The notes: generated by a model not told the origin, from the sequence alone. A stretch of DNA of 64,000 nt from Rubellimicrobium arenae (GCF_017916275.1 NZ_JAFMST010000002.1:248001-312000), one strand, 5' to 3'. Counted from the stretch's first letter, positions 27,736 through 37,215 are shown. Numbers and translations: made by a program.

Positions 27736-28197
27736 TCAGACGTTGGTGGAGGTCGAGGTGACCTTGACGCCGTTCGTGGCGGCGGTGGTCATGTCGGCCG
27801 TGGCCTTGCGGGCGGCGGCGGTCATGTCTTCGGACATGTCCTTGCCGGCCGCCATCAGCAGCTCGAGCGTTTCGGTCTGGACGCGCTTGGCGATCTCGGC
27901 GAAGGCGGCCATGTGCTCGGCGGCGGCTTCGGCCGAGGTCGACACGAAGTCGGTCACGGACTTGGCGTAGTCGGCGGGCTCGGCCTTGACCTGGGTCACG
28001 GTCGAAAGCTTGGACAGCGTGTCCTGCATCCAGCGGGCCGACAGCTCGGTGGACTTCTGCGCGGCCTCGATGGCGACGGCGGACATCTTCTCGGCCAGGG
28101 CGGCCTGGGACTTGGCGAGGTTCTCGACCGAGGACGTGTCCACGGGGAAGTTGCTCATCATGTCCTTCATCATCTGGGCGTAATCGGTCGAAGCCAT
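27736..28197 (-). CDS. phaP: phasin, PHB granule surface protein
   Basis: A 153-residue, Cys-free, helical protein that coats PHB granules. Features are SNFPVDTSSVENLAKSQA, EKMSAVAIEAAQKSTELSARW and the Ala/Thr-rich amphipathic C-terminal half, as in Rhodobacterales phasins. AAAGGA lies eight bases upstream of the ATG. A perfect TGC/GCA palindrome occurs 65 bases upstream, a candidate PhaR site. Terminator at 27652-27677. Sits between phaC and phaR on the same strand. Confidence 0.93.
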   Translation of the reverse strand: MASTDYAQMMKDMMSNFPVDTSSVENLAKSQAALAEKMSAVAIEAAQKSTELSARWMQDTLSKLSTVTQVKAEPADYAKSVTDFVSTSAEAAAEHMAAFAEIAKRVQTETLELLMAAGKDMSEDMTAAARKATADMTTAATNGVKVTSTSTNV

Positions 28198-28261
28198 CTC
28201 GGTATCCTTTCGGAATTGGAGTCGAGGGCGTCGCCCCCGCGTTCAGTGACCGAAATATGGA

Positions 28262-28302
28262 TGCTGCGGTGCAGCATTGCAAGGGTTTCCTCTGCGCCGC
28301 AG
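28262..28302 (-). promoter_or_regulatory. two palindromic candidate PhaR boxes upstream of phaP
   Basis: TGCTGC-GGT-GCAGCA at 28262-28276 is a perfect palindrome. A second CTGC-GCC-GCAG palindrome is at 28292-28302, 30 bases from the first by box start. Both fit the TGC-rich recognition described for PhaR. The placement 65-105 bases upstream of phaP, between it and phaC, suits repression of the phasin gene. Confidence 0.62.
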
Positions 28303-28344
28303 CAAGGGGATGCGCGGAATCTGGCGTGCCAGATTGCCGCAGGG

Positions 28345-30120
28345 TCAGGAGACGGCGGGCACCGCGCGCACATAGGTGCCGGGCGCGGGGGCCAAGGGCG
28401 GATGAGCGGCGTCGCCGGGCTGGCGCGCAGGCACGAGACCGCCGGACCGGGCGCCCAGCCATTCCCCCCAGCGGGGCCACCAGCTTCCGTCGTGCTTTTC
28501 GGCCGACTTCAGCCATTCCTCGGGCGGCAGGGACAGGTCGTGGCCGGTCCAATGGCCGTACTTCTTCTTGGAGGGCGGGTTCACGATGCCGGCGATGTGG
28601 CCCGATTCGGACAGGATGAAGGTCTTGTCCGTCGCGCCCATCTGCTGGACGCCCCGGTAGGAGGACTTCCAGCCCGCGATGTGATCCGTCTCGCAGGCCA
28701 CGGCGCAGAGCGGGACGTCCACCTCGGAGATGTGCGCCGTCTGTCCGCAGATCGGGAAGCCGTCCGTGGCGAACAGGTCGTCCTGGCAAAGCCCGCGCAG
28801 GTATTCGACGGCCATCTTGGCGGGAAGGTTGGTGGAATCGCCGTTCCAGTAGAGCAGGTCGAAGGCCGGCGGCGTTTGCCCCATCATGTAGGACCGGATG
28901 GCCGGCTGGTAGATGAGGTCGTTCGAGCGCAGATAGCTGAAGGTGCGCGACATGAAGAAGGCTTCGAGCACCCCCTTCTCCATCGACTCCTTCTCGATGC
29001 CATCCACGAAGTCGTCGTCGAGGAAGACCCCGACCTCGCCCTGGTCCGAAAAGTCCGTGAGCGTGGTGAAGAACGTGGCGGAGTTCACCGTGGTGTCGCC
29101 CCGCTTCTTCATCAGCGCCAGCGTCAGGGCCAGCGTGGTCCCGGCGATGCAGTAGCCGACGGCGTTGACCGCCTGGGTCCCGCAGATCGCCTTCACCTCG
29201 CGCAGGGCGGCCAGGTAGCCGTCCTGCACGTAGTCGTCCATCGTCGTGTCCCTGTAGGACGGGTCGGGGTTGACCCAGGACACCACGAAGAGCGTGAAGC
29301 CCTGATCCACGACCCACTTGATCAGGCTGTTCTGCGCCTTGAGGTCGAGGATGTAGAACTTGTTGATCCACGGCGGAAAGATCACGACCGGGATCTCGCG
29401 CACCTGATCCGTGGTGGGGGTGTACTGGATCAGCTCGAACATCCGGTTGCGGAAGACGACCTCGCCCGGCGTGGTGGCAAGGTTCTCGCCCACCTGAAAC
29501 GCGCTCTCGTCGGCCAGGCGCACGATCAGCTCGCCGTCGTTGCGCTCCAGATCGGCCACGAGGTTGGCGAGGCCATCCACGAGCGACTGGCCGTCCGTCT
29601 CGATCGCGCGTTCGAGCGCGTCGGGGTTGGTGGCGAGGAAGTTCGTCGGCGCCAGCATGTCCACGATCTGGCGGGAGAAGTACTGGAGCCGCTTCTTGTC
29701 CTTGGCCGTCAGTCCGTCCGTCTGCTCCACGGCCTTCTGCACGGCCTCGGCGTTGATCAGGTACTGCTGCTTCCAGAAATTGAACCACGGATGGCTTTCC
29801 CAGAGCGGGTTCGAGAACCGCTTGTCCCTGGGCCCAGGATCCTCGGGCGCCTTGAACGGTCCCTTGGCCAGCGCGGCCTGCGCCTCGGCGAAGTGGGCGA
29901 GCGTCTTGCCCCAGTATCCGGCCTGCAGCTCGATGATCTTGGCGGGATGCTCCATCGCTTCGGACATCCAGGCCTGCGCCGCCTTGAGATAAAGGTCCTG
30001 CGACGGACCCTGGAGCGCGGCGGGGACCTTCCTGCGCTTGGCCATGATGGCCACCAGCCGCTTGGTCAGGGCGTCGATCTTCTTCAGGTTCCCTTCGAAC
30101 ACCTCGAGGTTGCGGCCCAT
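28345..30120 (-). CDS. phaC: class I polyhydroxyalkanoate synthase
   Basis: Polymerises (R)-3-hydroxyacyl-CoA into PHB at the granule surface. The 591-residue form has the PhaC N-terminal domain followed by an alpha/beta-hydrolase fold. The nucleophile is Cys324 in the lipase-like box GYCIAG, the catalytic Asp is in CETDHIAGW and the His is in SESGHIAG. The ATG at 30120 is preceded by GGAGG with a seven-base spacer, so I prefer it. An upstream ATG at 30162 would add 14 polar residues. It is divergent from phaZ with a candidate PhaR box in the shared promoter. Confidence 0.95.
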   Translation of the reverse strand: MGRNLEVFEGNLKKIDALTKRLVAIMAKRRKVPAALQGPSQDLYLKAAQAWMSEAMEHPAKIIELQAGYWGKTLAHFAEAQAALAKGPFKAPEDPGPRDKRFSNPLWESHPWFNFWKQQYLINAEAVQKAVEQTDGLTAKDKKRLQYFSRQIVDMLAPTNFLATNPDALERAIETDGQSLVDGLANLVADLERNDGELIVRLADESAFQVGENLATTPGEVVFRNRMFELIQYTPTTDQVREIPVVIFPPWINKFYILDLKAQNSLIKWVVDQGFTLFVVSWVNPDPSYRDTTMDDYVQDGYLAALREVKAICGTQAVNAVGYCIAGTTLALTLALMKKRGDTTVNSATFFTTLTDFSDQGEVGVFLDDDFVDGIEKESMEKGVLEAFFMSRTFSYLRSNDLIYQPAIRSYMMGQTPPAFDLLYWNGDSTNLPAKMAVEYLRGLCQDDLFATDGFPICGQTAHISEVDVPLCAVACETDHIAGWKSSYRGVQQMGATDKTFILSESGHIAGIVNPPSKKKYGHWTGHDLSLPPEEWLKSAEKHDGSWWPRWGEWLGARSGGLVPARQPGDAAHPPLAPAPGTYVRAVPAVS

Positions 30121-30184
30121 TTGCTGCCCTCCCTCGTTCGTGTCTGTGCGCTCCGTTGCCATAAGCGGAACCCCGCGTTAGTTT

Positions 30185-30197
30185 TGCAGTTGCAGCA
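30185..30197. promoter_or_regulatory. candidate PhaR box in the phaC-phaZ divergent promoter
   Basis: TGCAGTTGCAGCA lies 60 bases before the phaZ ATG and 65 bases before the preferred phaC start. It differs by one base from the box upstream of phaR. One site here could control synthesis and breakdown of PHB together. Confidence 0.5.
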
Positions 30198-30256
30198 TCA
30201 AGGCGTCGTCAAGGACCTGGATGCGATCCTTGCCCGCCCTGAGCCGGAGACCTGCC

Positions 30257-31552
30257 ATGAAGTATATGTTGACCTACGACCTCATGGAAAGCGTGCGCAA
30301 CACCAATCAGTGGCTAGGCGCGACGGCGCGGGCCATCGGCGCCTACCCGGCCATGGCGGCCACGGGCAATCCGCTGGTCGAATGGATCAAGGCCTGGGGC
30401 GACGTGACCGAGCGGACCTTCGCCCGCATGGTGGTCAAGCCGGACTGGGGCATCTCGGCGGTCACCGGCGATGACGGGCGCGACCACACCGTCCGGATCG
30501 AGACGCTGATCGCCAAGCCCTTCGGCAATCTCATCCACTTCCGCGTGCCGGGGCGCTTTCCGCGCCAGCGGCGCGTGCTGCTCGTGGCGCCAATGTCGGG
30601 GCACTACGCCACGCTGCTGCGCAAGACGGTGATCTCGCTCCTGCCGGATTGCGAGGTCTTCATCACCGACTGGCACAACGCCCGCGACATCCCGGTGAGC
30701 GAGGGCAAGTTCGACATCGAGGATTATACCCTCTACGTCACCGAGTTCATGCGCCACCTCGGCCCCGACATCCACGTCATGGCCATCTGCCAGCCCGCGC
30801 CCCTGGTCCTCGCCGCGACGGCCCTCCTGGCCGAGCAGGCGCCCGAGGCGCAGCCCCGGTCCCTGATCCTTGTGGGCGGCCCCATCGACCCCGATGCCAA
30901 CGCCACGGACGTGACCGACTTCGGCCGCCGCGTGACCATGGGCCAGCTCGAGCAGCTCGTGATCCAGCAGGTGGGCTACAAGTACAAGGGCGTGGGACGG
31001 ATGGTCTATCCCGGGCTGCTTCAGCTCGCGTCCTTCATGTCCATGAACGCCCAGACCCACACCGAAAGCTTCGTGGACCAGATCTTCCGCGCCTCCAAGG
31101 GCGAGGCCTCCGATCACGACAAGCACAACGCCTTCTACGACGAGTACCTGGCCGTCATGGACATGACCGCCGAGTTCTACCTTTCGACCGTGGAGCGCAT
31201 CTTCAAGGGCCGGGAGGTCGCGCGGAACGCGTTCAACGTCGCCGGCCGGGCCGTGGACATCGGACGCATCAGCACCGTGGCGGTCATGGTGGTCGAAGGG
31301 GAGAAGGACGACATCTCCGCCCCCGGTCAGTGCCTTGCTGCCCTCGACCTGCTGACGGGCCTGCCCGACGCGAAGAAGGCCGCGCATCTCGAACCCAAGG
31401 CCGGCCATTACGGGATCTTCGCGGGCAAGAGCTGGCGCGACAACATCCGGCCCCTGGTGCTCAAGTTCATGGACGACAACGAGGGCAAGTCCGAGCGCCG
31501 GCCCCGGCCCTCGATCGTCATGCCCGCCGTCGCCGCATCCAGCGCCGACTGA
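30257..31552 (+). CDS. phaZ: intracellular polyhydroxyalkanoate depolymerase (Cys type)
   Basis: Mobilises stored PHB inside the cell. The 431-residue protein begins MKYMLTYDLMESVRNTNQW, typical of PhaZ1-type enzymes. VAPMSGHYATLLRKTV forms the oxyanion region, the nucleophile is Cys178 in AICQP in place of a lipase-box serine, and GHYGIFAGKSWR supplies the catalytic His. The start is chosen by family similarity; an earlier start at 30221 adds unrelated residues. Divergent from phaC and convergent with the hydrolase gene at 31568, 15 bases away. Confidence 0.93.
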   Translation: MKYMLTYDLMESVRNTNQWLGATARAIGAYPAMAATGNPLVEWIKAWGDVTERTFARMVVKPDWGISAVTGDDGRDHTVRIETLIAKPFGNLIHFRVPGRFPRQRRVLLVAPMSGHYATLLRKTVISLLPDCEVFITDWHNARDIPVSEGKFDIEDYTLYVTEFMRHLGPDIHVMAICQPAPLVLAATALLAEQAPEAQPRSLILVGGPIDPDANATDVTDFGRRVTMGQLEQLVIQQVGYKYKGVGRMVYPGLLQLASFMSMNAQTHTESFVDQIFRASKGEASDHDKHNAFYDEYLAVMDMTAEFYLSTVERIFKGREVARNAFNVAGRAVDIGRISTVAVMVVEGEKDDISAPGQCLAALDLLTGLPDAKKAAHLEPKAGHYGIFAGKSWRDNIRPLVLKFMDDNEGKSERRPRPSIVMPAVAASSAD

Positions 31553-31567
31553 CCGCGGCGGGCCAGC

Positions 31568-32299
31568 TCAGCCGGACACCTCGCCGATGGCCTGGGCGAT
31601 GAGCTTGAGGCAGCGCGGCGAGGAGAACCGGTGGTCGGCGTCCTTGACCAGCGTCAGCCGGATGTCCGGCCCCGTTGCGTGGTCGAACAGCCGCTGGGCC
31701 GTCGCCATGGACACGTCCTCGTCCGCCGAGCCCTGGAGCATCCGCGTCGGCATCGGCAGGTGGAGCGGCGAGCGGAGCACGAGGTGGTCGCGTCCGTCCT
31801 CGATCAGCTTGCGGGTGATCGGATAGGGCGCGCCGTATTCCGATGGCAGATGGATGATCCCTTCGTTCAGGAGCTGCTCCTGGAGGAAGTCGGGCGCGTT
31901 GGCCCAGTAGGAATCCTCGGTGAAGTCCGGCGCGGCGGCGATGGTGACGAGGCCCGCCACCCGTTCGGGCGACCGGCGCGCGATCAGGAGGGAGATCCAC
32001 CCCCCCATCGACGACCCCACGAGGGTCACCGGCCCGGGCGCGAGGTCGAGGACCGCCTCGGCGTCCTCGAGCCACTGGCCGATGGCCCCGTCCTCGAAGG
32101 CGCCCTCGCTCTGGCCGTGGCCGGAGTAGTCGAAGCGGATGAAGGCCCGGCCCTGGGCCTGCGCCCAGTCGGCCAGCCAGGCGGCCTTGGTGCCCGTCAT
32201 GTCCGAGCGGAAGCCGCCCAGGAACACGACGTGGGGCCCCTGCCCCGCCTGCCGCATCATCGCGAGCGTCCGTCCCTGGGGCGTGGTGATGGTCTCCAT
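31568..32299 (-). CDS. alpha/beta hydrolase, serine type
   Basis: A 243-residue soluble esterase/lipase-like protein. [16 protein letters not shown] carries the oxyanion loop, the nucleophile serine sits in VGSSMGGW (GxSxG), the acid is in GSADEDVSM and the His in KDADHRFSS. Substrate unknown; relatives include palmitoyl-thioesterase ABHD10-like proteins. AGGAGA is six bases before the ATG at 32299. It stands between convergent phaZ and divergent thrS, so it is probably monocistronic. Confidence 0.88.
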   Translation of the reverse strand: METITTPQGRTLAMMRQAGQGPHVVFLGGFRSDMTGTKAAWLADWAQAQGRAFIRFDYSGHGQSEGAFEDGAIGQWLEDAEAVLDLAPGPVTLVGSSMGGWISLLIARRSPERVAGLVTIAAAPDFTEDSYWANAPDFLQEQLLNEGIIHLPSEYGAPYPITRKLIEDGRDHLVLRSPLHLPMPTRMLQGSADEDVSMATAQRLFDHATGPDIRLTLVKDADHRFSSPRCLKLIAQAIGEVSG

Positions 32300-32425
32300 G
32301 GCGCGTCTCCTGCTTCGCTGCGGTTGCATGGTGCTCGGCCCTTGACGGTTCCGCAAGCGGGGGGCAGAACCCCCGGACCCGCAACCGGGCGCAATCGTGG
32401 GCGCCAAACCGACGAGGAGCAGGCT

Positions 32426-34372
32426 ATGGCCTCCATCTCCCTGACATTCCCCGATGGACAATCCCGGCAGTACGACGCCGGAGTCACCGCCGCGCAGGTG
32501 GCGCAGTCCATTGCCCCTTCCCTGGCCAAGTCTGCTGTTTCGGCGACCCTCGACGGCCGTCACTGGGATCTCCAGTGGCCGATCGAGGCCGACGGCGCGC
32601 TGGCCATCAAGACGCTCAAGGACGCCGAGGGGCTCGAGCTGATCCGGCACGACCTCGCCCACGTCATGGCCCGCGCCGTCCAGGCGCTCTGGCCCGACGT
32701 GAAGGTGACGATCGGCCCCGTGACCGAGACGGGCTGGTTCTACGACTTCGACCGCAAGGAGCCCTTCACGCCCGAGGACCTGGGCGCCATCGAGGCCGAG
32801 ATGCGCCGCATCATCGGCGCCAAGGACCCGATCCGGACCGAGGTCTGGGACCGCGCCCGCGCCATCGCCCACTACGAGGCGAACGGCGAACCCTTCAAGG
32901 TCGAGCTCATCAACCGCATCCCGGAGGGCGAGCCCATCCGGATGTACTGGCACGGCGACTGGCAGGACCTCTGCCGCGGCCCGCACCTGCAGAACACCGG
33001 GCAGCTTCCGGGCGACGCCTTCCGGCTGATGGGCGTCTCGGGCGCCTACTGGTTCGGCGACGTGAACCGGCCGCAGCTCCAGCGGATCACCGGCGTGGCC
33101 TTCCGCAACCGCGACGAGCTCAAGGCGCACCTGACGATGCTGGAGGAGGCCGCCAAGCGCGACCACCGCAAGCTCGGCCGCGAGATGGAGCTCTTCCACA
33201 TGCAGGAAGAGGCGCCGGGGATGGTGTTCTGGCACCCGAACGGCTGGACGCTCTGGCGGACGCTCCAGGACTACATGGGCCGGCGGCTGCGGCGCGCGGG
33301 CTACAAGGAGATCCGCACGCCCCAGGTGCTCGACCGCATCCTGTGGGAGAAGTCCGGCCACTGGGAGAACTACCGCGAGAACATGTTCATCGTGGAGGTG
33401 GACGAGGACGGGGCCAAGGAGAAGCGCATCAACGCGCTCAAGCCCATGAACTGCCCCTGCCACGTCCAGGTCTACAACCAGGGCCTCAAGAGCTACCGCG
33501 ACCTGCCGCTTCGGCTCGCCGAATTCGGGGCCTGCCACCGCTATGAATCCTCGGGCTCGATGCACGGGCTGATGCGGGTGCGCGGCTTCACGCAGGACGA
33601 CGCCCACATCTTCTGCACCGAGGACCAGATCGGTGAGGAGTGCCGGGCCTTCATCGAGCTCCTGGCCTCCGTCTACGAGGACCTCGGCTTCGACGGCTTC
33701 GAGATCAAGTTCTCCACCCGCCCCGAGAAGCGGATCGGCTCGGACGAGACCTGGGACAAGGTCGAGGGCGCGCTCGAGGCGGCGATCCGGGCCACGGGGC
33801 GCGACTTCGAGGTCGATCCCGGCGAGGGGGCGTTCTATGGGCCGAAGCTCGACTTCAAGCTCACCGACGCGATCGGCCGGAAGTGGCAGTGCGGCACGTT
33901 CCAGGTGGACCCCAACCTGCCCGACCGCCTAGGCGCCGAATACGTGGCCGAGGACGGGGCCAAGCACCGGCCCTACATGCTCCACCGCGCGATCCTGGGC
34001 AGCTTCGAGCGGTTCCTCGGCATCCTGATCGAGAACTACGCGGGCAAGTTCCCCTTCTGGCTCGCCCCCCGGCAGATCGTCGTGGCCTCGATCGTCTCGG
34101 ACGCGGACGACTATGTCCGCGAGGTGACCGAGGCACTGCAGGCGGCGGGGCTGCGCGCCGAGGCCGATACGCGGAACGAGAAGATCAACTACAAGGTCCG
34201 CGAACACTCGGTCGGCAAGGTCCCGGTGATCCTGGCGCTGGGCATGAAGGAGGTCGAGGGCAGGACCGTGTCCATGCGCCGGCTGGGCGAGGACGGGCAA
34301 AAGGTGATGCCTCTGGGCGAGGCCATCGCACAACTCGCAGGCGAAGCGCGGGCGCCCGACCAGCGGGGCTGA
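32426..34372 (+). CDS. thrS: threonine--tRNA ligase
   Basis: Charges tRNA-Thr. The 648 residues contain an N-terminal TGS domain ([22 protein letters not shown]), the SAD editing domain with its metal histidine segment ([15 protein letters not shown]), the class II catalytic core ([38 protein letters not shown]) and the anticodon-binding domain ([13 protein letters not shown]). Length is standard for bacterial ThrRS. GAGGAGCAGGCT precedes the ATG at 32426. A strong hairpin follows at 34392-34419. Confidence 0.97.
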   Translation: MASISLTFPDGQSRQYDAGVTAAQVAQSIAPSLAKSAVSATLDGRHWDLQWPIEADGALAIKTLKDAEGLELIRHDLAHVMARAVQALWPDVKVTIGPVTETGWFYDFDRKEPFTPEDLGAIEAEMRRIIGAKDPIRTEVWDRARAIAHYEANGEPFKVELINRIPEGEPIRMYWHGDWQDLCRGPHLQNTGQLPGDAFRLMGVSGAYWFGDVNRPQLQRITGVAFRNRDELKAHLTMLEEAAKRDHRKLGREMELFHMQEEAPGMVFWHPNGWTLWRTLQDYMGRRLRRAGYKEIRTPQVLDRILWEKSGHWENYRENMFIVEVDEDGAKEKRINALKPMNCPCHVQVYNQGLKSYRDLPLRLAEFGACHRYESSGSMHGLMRVRGFTQDDAHIFCTEDQIGEECRAFIELLASVYEDLGFDGFEIKFSTRPEKRIGSDETWDKVEGALEAAIRATGRDFEVDPGEGAFYGPKLDFKLTDAIGRKWQCGTFQVDPNLPDRLGAEYVAEDGAKHRPYMLHRAILGSFERFLGILIENYAGKFPFWLAPRQIVVASIVSDADDYVREVTEALQAAGLRAEADTRNEKINYKVREHSVGKVPVILALGMKEVEGRTVSMRRLGEDGQKVMPLGEAIAQLAGEARAPDQRG

Positions 34373-34391
34373 TCGCCCCCTAATTTCTGGG

Positions 34392-34419
34392 TCCGCGCGC
34401 GGAACGAACCGCGCGCGGA
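34392..34419 (+). terminator. perfect 11-bp hairpin after thrS
   Basis: TCCGCGCGCGG and CCGCGCGCGGA flank AACGAA. It lies 20 bases after the thrS stop, followed by GGCCGTTTGTCC with only a short T-run. Likely the thrS transcript end. Confidence 0.65.
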
Positions 34420-34470
34420 GGCCGTTTGTCCTGCATCCCGCCTAACGGGGCAGACAGACGGCGAGGACCC

Positions 34471-36147
34471 ATGGCGCTTTCCCCCATTTCCGGCACGACT
34501 GATTCCCTTTCCGACGAGGAGCGGCTCCGCCTGGCCGAGCGGCTCCCCGAGGGCGCGTTCATCGAACGCATCGAAGAACGGGTCGTGCTCGGCAAGCGCG
34601 TCGTGGACCAGGGCGGCGTTCGCGTCGCCACCCGGACCGAAGCCCATGCGGAAACGGTCCGGGACACCGTCGAAGAGACGAGCGTGGAGGTCGAGCGCAT
34701 CCCGGTCGGCCGCTTCGTGGACGCCGTCGAGGCGCCGCGCGTCGAGGGAGACCTCACGATCCTGCCTGTCTACGAGGAACGCCTCGTCGTCGAGAAGCGC
34801 CTGTTTCTCGTCGAGGAGGTCCATGTCCGCCGCCAGGCCCGGACCCGGCAGGTCGATGTGCCTGTCGAGGTGCGCCGCCAGGTGGCCGACGTGACCCGCC
34901 TGCCCCCGTTGGACGATCAAACCCTAAGTCCAGACACCCACCAAGGAGTGAGCAGCATGATGGACGACATGTACACGGGGTCGCGAACCGTCACGGCCCT
35001 TTTCGACAACAGCGCCGAAGCCGAACGTGCCGTGTCCCGCCTGCGGACGGCCGGGATCTCCGATTCGCAGATCCGCGTCACCCCCGGCGCGACGCAAAGC
35101 TATTCGGGCACCACGGACTACAACGACACCACCTACCGCGACCAGCACAAGGGCTTCTGGGACTCGCTGTCGGACTTCTTCTTCCCGGATGAGGACCGCT
35201 ACACCTACGCCGAGGGCCTGTCGCGCGGGTCGACCATGGTGACGGTGACCGGCTTCGATCCCGGTCTGCACGACACGATCGTCGATATCCTGGACGACGA
35301 AGGCTCTGTGGACATCGACGCCCGCGAGAGCGAGTGGCGGTCCTCGGGCTGGGGCGGCTACCAGGGTTCGGCCGACATCTCGGGCACGGGCGGCATGGCG
35401 GGCGGGCATTCGGGCCAGTACGCCACCGGGTCGGCCGGGATCGCGGGCTCGGAGGACACCTCGGACGTCGGCGGAATGAACACCCGCGGCACGATCTATG
35501 ACGACGGGCTGCAGGACCGGAACGTGCAGATGGCCGCCGACATGGGCCGTCGCAGCCAGGCCGACCTGGGGTCGCAGCAGCAGGGCTATGCCTCGTCGGG
35601 CTCCATGGGCCAGACCGGCGGCCTCGGCGGGGCGGGCGACTTGGGCGCCACCGGTGCGATCGGCGGCACGGGGTCGACCGACTTCGGCGCCACGGGCTAC
35701 CGTGACAACGAGCTGAACGAGGATGGCACCGTCAAGGTGATCGAGGAACGACTGGCCGTCGGCAAGCGCGAGCAGGAGATGGGCCGCGTCCGCGTCCGGT
35801 CCTATGTCCGCGAGGAGCCGGTCTCGGCCGACGTGGACCTGCGCGCCACCCGCGTCTATGTCGAGCGCCGTCCGGTGGACCGCGCCGTCAATCCTGGGGA
35901 CGTCGACCTGCGCGACCAGGTGATCGAGGCCCGCGAAACGGCCGAGACCCCGGTGGTCGCCAAGGAAGCCCGCGTGGTCGAGGAGATCGGCCTGCGTCAG
36001 GAGACCGAGGTCCAGCACCAGACCATCCAGGACACCGTCCGCAAGACCGAGGTCGAGATCGAGGACGAGCGCACCGGCGAGCGTACCTCGCTGAGCGGCG
36101 GCACGACCGGAACCGGCTCGGGCAGCACGGGTTCGGGCACCTTCTGA
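34471..36147 (+). CDS. DUF2382 stress-type protein, probable in-frame join of two genes
   Basis: A 558-residue product with three parts. Residues about 25-145 form a DUF2382 unit (GAFIERIEERVVLGKRVV; DVPVEVRRQ). Residues about 165-290 form a YflT-like general stress domain (TVTALFDNSAEAERAVSRLR). A Gly/Ser/Gln-rich linker then leads to a second DUF2382 unit (KVIEERLAVGKREQEMGRVR). At 34957 an internal ATG follows AAGGAGTGAGCAGC, an excellent ribosome site, and the residues just before it look like read-through of spacer. A TAA lies one frame over at 34924. It may therefore be made as two proteins, 34471-34956 and 34957-36147. Terminator follows. Confidence 0.8.
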   Translation: MALSPISGTTDSLSDEERLRLAERLPEGAFIERIEERVVLGKRVVDQGGVRVATRTEAHAETVRDTVEETSVEVERIPVGRFVDAVEAPRVEGDLTILPVYEERLVVEKRLFLVEEVHVRRQARTRQVDVPVEVRRQVADVTRLPPLDDQTLSPDTHQGVSSMMDDMYTGSRTVTALFDNSAEAERAVSRLRTAGISDSQIRVTPGATQSYSGTTDYNDTTYRDQHKGFWDSLSDFFFPDEDRYTYAEGLSRGSTMVTVTGFDPGLHDTIVDILDDEGSVDIDARESEWRSSGWGGYQGSADISGTGGMAGGHSGQYATGSAGIAGSEDTSDVGGMNTRGTIYDDGLQDRNVQMAADMGRRSQADLGSQQQGYASSGSMGQTGGLGGAGDLGATGAIGGTGSTDFGATGYRDNELNEDGTVKVIEERLAVGKREQEMGRVRVRSYVREEPVSADVDLRATRVYVERRPVDRAVNPGDVDLRDQVIEARETAETPVVAKEARVVEEIGLRQETEVQHQTIQDTVRKTEVEIEDERTGERTSLSGGTTGTGSGSTGSGTF

Positions 36148-36171
36148 GCGGCCTGCTGAACTGACGGGCGG

Positions 36172-36201
36172 AGCCCCGGATTGCGCAGGCAGTCCGGGGC
36201 T
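36172..36201 (+). terminator. intrinsic-type terminator after the DUF2382 gene
   Basis: AGCCCCGGA and TCCGGGGCT pair around a 12-base loop, followed by TTCGCTTT. It begins 25 bases after the stop codon and separates the stress gene from cspA. Confidence 0.75.
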
Positions 36202-36320
36202 TTCGCTTTGGGAGGTCCTGCAATTTCCGGCAGAGCAAGCGTTGCCCCGTTTTGCTCGGCCCCTAGATCGCACGAAGGGACCGGCCCTGGCCCGGCCAAG
36301 ACGCGATGGAGAGACTGACT

Positions 36321-36530
36321 ATGCCCAAGGGCACCGTGAAATGGTTCAACACGACGAAGGGCTATGGCTTCATCGCCCCTGACGACGGGGGGAAGGACAT
36401 CTTCGTGCATATCAGCGCCGTCGAGCAATCGGGCATGACCGGCCTGGCCGACAACCAGAAGATCGAGTTCGACATGATCCAGGGCCGCGACGGGCGGCAG
36501 ATGGCCGGGAACCTGCGCAAGTCGCAGTGA
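36321..36530 (+). CDS. cspA: cold-shock family RNA-binding protein
   Basis: A 69-residue single CSD protein that binds single-stranded nucleic acid and remodels mRNA. RNP1 is KGYGFI and RNP2 is DIFVHI, with MPKGTVKWFN at the start. The ATG at 36321 fits the family; an ATG five codons upstream is unlikely. It has about 120 bases of leader after the upstream terminator and its own terminator downstream. A cold-shock label is by family; many paralogs are constitutive. Confidence 0.95.
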   Translation: MPKGTVKWFNTTKGYGFIAPDDGGKDIFVHISAVEQSGMTGLADNQKIEFDMIQGRDGRQMAGNLRKSQ

Positions 36531-36551
36531 CCCTGCCCGCCTGAATGGATG

Positions 36552-36576
36552 AAGGCCGGGGCATCGCTCCGGCCTT
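36552..36576 (+). terminator. terminator after the cold-shock gene
   Basis: AAGGCCGG and CCGGCCTT enclose nine bases and run into TTGCG. It is 22 bases after the stop. The pairing reads equally from the other strand (AAGGCCGG followed by TTCATCC), so it could also stop leftward transcription arriving from the secreted-protein gene. Confidence 0.75.
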
Positions 36577-36612
36577 TTGCGTTCCGGGCGGGGTCGGGCC
36601 AGGCCCAGCCGG

Positions 36613-37215
36613 TCAGGCGCGCCGTCGCCGCGCCGCCGCGCCGAGGAGACCCAGCCCCAGGAGCAGCGCCGCCGCCGGCGTGGGCGCGGGGATTGGCGCC
36701 ACCGGAGCCAGCGCGACGTTGTCGATCGCGAAAGTCCCGGTGCTGCCGGGAGCGAAGGCGAACTGCAGCGAGGTCGTGCTGGACAGGGAACCCGCGAGAT
36801 TGACGAAGACCGGGCTGTCCCCTGTCAGCGGGATGCTGGCGAGGGTGGTTCCGTCGCCATCGGAGATCAGAAGCTCCCCCGAGGCGGCAAGGCCGGAGTC
36901 GAGGACGGCGGACACGTCGAGGCCCGCGAGGCGGAAGGGTTGCACGTCCAGCCGTTGAAGCGTGAAGAACGCGCCGCCCGCTGCCGCCAGAAGTTGGGAC
37001 GCATTGCCGGTGGCGCCTGTCGGATCACCGGCCACGACGCCGGGCGAGCGATCCCCCATCCCGAGCACGAGGTAATCGCCAACGACGAGCGACGTGCCGG
37101 TGCTGCCAAGGGCGGCATCCTCGAAGTCGAGGACGGCGGGCGTGACCGTGGCCGCGCTGGCGGCGCAAGCCGTCAGGCCAAGGACCGCCACCAGGGCCGC
37201 CGTCAGTCGTCGCAT
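36613..37215 (-). CDS. secreted protein with PEP-CTERM/VPLPA-like sorting tail
   Basis: A 200-residue export candidate. The N-terminus MRRLTAALVAVLGLTACAASA is a signal sequence; LTAC also fits a lipobox, so processing could be by either signal peptidase. The body is small-residue-rich and beta-like (VLDFEDAALGSTGTSLVVGD; FAIDNVALAPV). The C-terminus has PIPAPTPAAA, a hydrophobic helix and RRRR, the tripartite layout of PEP-CTERM and VPLPA-CTERM exosortase substrates. A strong GGGGGAGG precedes ATG. No exosortase gene is visible here. Function unknown. Confidence 0.78.
   Translation of the reverse strand: MRRLTAALVAVLGLTACAASAATVTPAVLDFEDAALGSTGTSLVVGDYLVLGMGDRSPGVVAGDPTGATGNASQLLAAAGGAFFTLQRLDVQPFRLAGLDVSAVLDSGLAASGELLISDGDGTTLASIPLTGDSPVFVNLAGSLSSTTSLQFAFAPGSTGTFAIDNVALAPVAPIPAPTPAAALLLGLGLLGAAARRRRA

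Noticed and set aside
27913-30474. An 853-codon frame opposite phaP and phaC
   Set aside because: Spans two certain genes and their promoters on the opposite strand and shows only shadow composition.
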